From the NCBI GenBank assembly GCA_003567135.1, contig PXAI01000137.1, forward strand, positions 1 through 6,118: a DNA stretch of 6,118 nt, in the 5' to 3' direction. This document shows, piece after piece, positions 4,481 through 6,118 of the stretch (positions are counted from its first letter, which is position 1; every line of letters starts with the position of its first letter). A program made the translations under genes and the position numbers. This DNA is from Balneolia bacterium (GTDB lineage Bacteria; Bacteroidota; Rhodothermia; Balneolales; Cyclonatronaceae). The notes below the pieces were generated by a model. It was not told the origin of the DNA. It made no database searches and saw nothing but the letters and a program-made list of their open reading frames with translations.

Positions 4481-6118
4481 TTAGTATTCATCTTTGAATA
4501 CGGCGCCTGAGGGATCATCCCCATGAACCGTAGCCTGTTCATCAACCTGAAGCTGAAGGCGCTCGGCACTATCTTCGGGGCTCATGCTGATGTCAGTTCC
4601 GAGACGCTGCATGTATGCAATCATGGCAACCATGTGGCTGTCCCAGGCAACGGTAATTCCGGATTCCTGCAGACCATCGGCTATTGCGCGGGCCTGCTGC
4701 TCCAGATGCTGTACGGCAATCTCATCGTAGCCTTCCTCGTATGGCACGCCAAGGCGCTGCAGGGTTCTGATCTTGGCCGGAATTTTATCCACGTTGATGG
4801 TTTTCGAAGCGAACCACGGATAGGCCGGCATGATTGAACCCGGTGAGGTGGACTGCGGATCCATAAAGTGGCGATAGTGCCACGTATCAGGATATTTGCC
4901 GCCCACACGATGGAGGTCAGGCCCGGTACGTTTTGATCCCCAGAGGAACGGACGATCATAAACAAACTCGCCCGCTTTTGAATATTCACCGTAGCGCTCG
5001 GTTTCAGAACGGAACGGACGGATCATCTGTGAATGGCATCCCATACAGCCCTCGGCGATGTAAATATCGCGGCCTTCAAGCTCGAGCGGCGTGTATGGCT
5101 GCACGCTTTCAATCGTCGGTACATTCGATTTCACCAGAACGGTCGGGATGTACTCAACGAGGCCACCGATAAGAATTGCTACCGTAACCAGAACAGTAAA
5201 CAGGGTCGGGCGAGACTCAAGCCATCTGTGCAGCGCCGACTGTTTTTCTTCGTTCTGATGCGATACGGCAACGGCAACTTCGTCTTTCTCATCTTTCATC
5301 AGAGAACCCGATTTCATTGTTTTGTACAGGTTAAATGTACCCGCGATGATACCGATGATGTAAAGCGTTCCGCCAAATGCGCGAACCAGATACATCGGCA
5401 GCAGATGCGTTACCGTTTCCATGAAGTTAGGATACGCGAGGAAACCTTCAGAGGTAAATTCTTTCCACATCAGGCTCTGCACGATACCGCCCCAGTAGAT
5501 GGGGATCACGTAGATGATCATACCAAGCGTAGCCGCCCAGAAGTGGAAGTTTGCAAGCTTGATACTGTGCAGTTTCGTGTTGAAAATCCGCGGTACGATG
5601 AAGTAGAGCATCGCGAAGGTGAGGCCGCCGTTCCAGGCAAGCGCCGCAGTGTGCACGTGCGAAATTACGTAATCCGTGTAGTGCGTGATGGCGTTTACGC
5701 TCTTGAGCGACATCATCGGCCCTTCAAACGTGGCCATACCGTAGGCGGTAACACCAACCACGAGAAATTTCAGCACAGGATCCTGACGAACACGATCCCA
5801 CGCTCCGCGAAGCGTAAAGAGTCCGTTGATCATACCACCCCAGGAAGGCGCGATAAGCATCACGGAAAAGACGACCCCGAGGTTCTGAGCCCAGCCCGGA
5901 AGCGCAGTATACAAAAGGTGATGGGGTCCGGCCCAGATATAGATAAAGATCAGCGCCCAGAAGTGGACGATAGAGAGCCGGTACGAATAAATCGGGCGGT
6001 TGGCGGCTTTTGGAATGAAGTAATACATAAAGCCGAGAAACGGAGTAGTGAGGAAGAACGCAACGGCGTTGTGTCCATACCACCACTGAACAAGTGCATC
6101 CTGCACGCCTGCGAACAT
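4481..6118 (-). CDS. ccoNO: Fused CcoN-CcoO catalytic and cytochrome c subunits of cbb3 oxidase, 5' end missing
   Basis: The last 545 residues of a fusion of subunit I (CcoN) and subunit II (CcoO). The frame begins at the window edge with a methionine that is almost certainly internal. Aligning from memory with Pseudomonas stutzeri CcoN gives an offset of about 191, so roughly 190 N-terminal residues (first helices and one heme b ligand) lie outside. Visible active-site residues are CuB ligands His16, His66 and His67, the cross-linking Tyr60, Glu132, heme b3 ligand His154 and low-spin heme b ligand His156. After a charged linker (about 269-302), a CcoO membrane anchor (304-324) leads to a heme c domain with CMGCHSQMIRP (358-368, heme Cys358/Cys361/His362) and the axial-ligand motif GSIMPAYPW (427-435, Met430). 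An acidic tail (about 511-545) ends the protein. The reaction is reduction of O2 to water with proton pumping. The ccoQ gene follows 12 bp later. All ligands expected in the visible part are present, so the enzyme looks functional. Confidence 0.97.
   Translation of the reverse strand: MFAGVQDALVQWWYGHNAVAFFLTTPFLGFMYYFIPKAANRPIYSYRLSIVHFWALIFIYIWAGPHHLLYTALPGWAQNLGVVFSVMLIAPSWGGMINGLFTLRGAWDRVRQDPVLKFLVVGVTAYGMATFEGPMMSLKSVNAITHYTDYVISHVHTAALAWNGGLTFAMLYFIVPRIFNTKLHSIKLANFHFWAATLGMIIYVIPIYWGGIVQSLMWKEFTSEGFLAYPNFMETVTHLLPMYLVRAFGGTLYIIGIIAGTFNLYKTMKSGSLMKDEKDEVAVAVSHQNEEKQSALHRWLESRPTLFTVLVTVAILIGGLVEYIPTVLVKSNVPTIESVQPYTPLELEGRDIYIAEGCMGCHSQMIRPFRSETERYGEYSKAGEFVYDRPFLWGSKRTGPDLHRVGGKYPDTWHYRHFMDPQSTSPGSIMPAYPWFASKTINVDKIPAKIRTLQRLGVPYEEGYDEIAVQHLEQQARAIADGLQESGITVAWDSHMVAMIAYMQRLGTDISMSPEDSAERLQLQVDEQATVHGDDPSGAVFKDEY

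Noticed and set aside
5724..6086. Minus-strand open frame of 120 residues inside ccoN
   Set aside because: It is an out-of-frame reading of the catalytic subunit, which has every expected ligand in the main frame.
6116..6118. Methionine at the window edge as the true start of the oxidase gene
   Set aside because: It falls in the middle of CcoN, 15 residues before the first CuB histidine, with about 190 family residues still expected upstream.

Overview
This window is the downstream part of a cbb3-type cytochrome c oxidase (C-family heme-copper oxidase) locus, followed by a yicC gene. Every supported gene is on the minus strand, so transcription runs from position 6118 towards position 1. In that order the genes are: a ccoN-ccoO fusion (5' end outside the window), ccoQ, a mono-heme ccoP, ccoG, ccoH/fixH, a SafE/DsbD_2-type membrane protein, and after a 119-bp gap a yicC-family gene whose 3' end is outside the window.

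The likely source is a bacterium of the Bacteroidota/Rhodothermota/Balneolota group. The reasons are the fusion of CcoN to CcoO in one reading frame, a CcoP with a single heme c, a TAnnTTTG promoter-like element in front of yicC, and a gene (ccoH) that begins without a Shine-Dalgarno sequence. GC content looks moderate, about 50% by eye. I cannot assign a genus.

Region by region: 4481-6118 encodes the catalytic subunit from just before the first CuB histidine, plus the fused mono-heme CcoO. 4235-4468 encodes the small subunit CcoQ, overlapping ccoP (3613-4245) by 11 bp. A 61-bp gap containing a GC-rich hairpin separates the structural genes from the assembly genes ccoG (2079-3551), ccoH (1577-2047) and the SafE-like gene (872-1573). 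The gap 753-871 holds a weak terminator candidate for the oxidase operon and a candidate yicC promoter. Coding sequence fills nearly all the rest, and no stretch over 300 bases lacks a gene.

Together the oxidase genes would make a high-affinity terminal oxidase: electrons pass from cytochrome c or another donor through the CcoP and CcoO hemes to the heme b / heme b3-CuB site in CcoN, reducing O2 to water. CcoG, CcoH and probably the SafE-like protein serve copper handling and assembly. The copper ATPase ccoI and ccoS are not in the window and could lie upstream of ccoN. I see no mobile element, CRISPR array, tRNA or rRNA, and no convincing undescribed system. The points worth a second look are details of this locus: the single-heme CcoP with extra cysteines, the Met/Cys/His tail of the SafE-like protein, the intercistronic hairpin and the repeat before ccoH.
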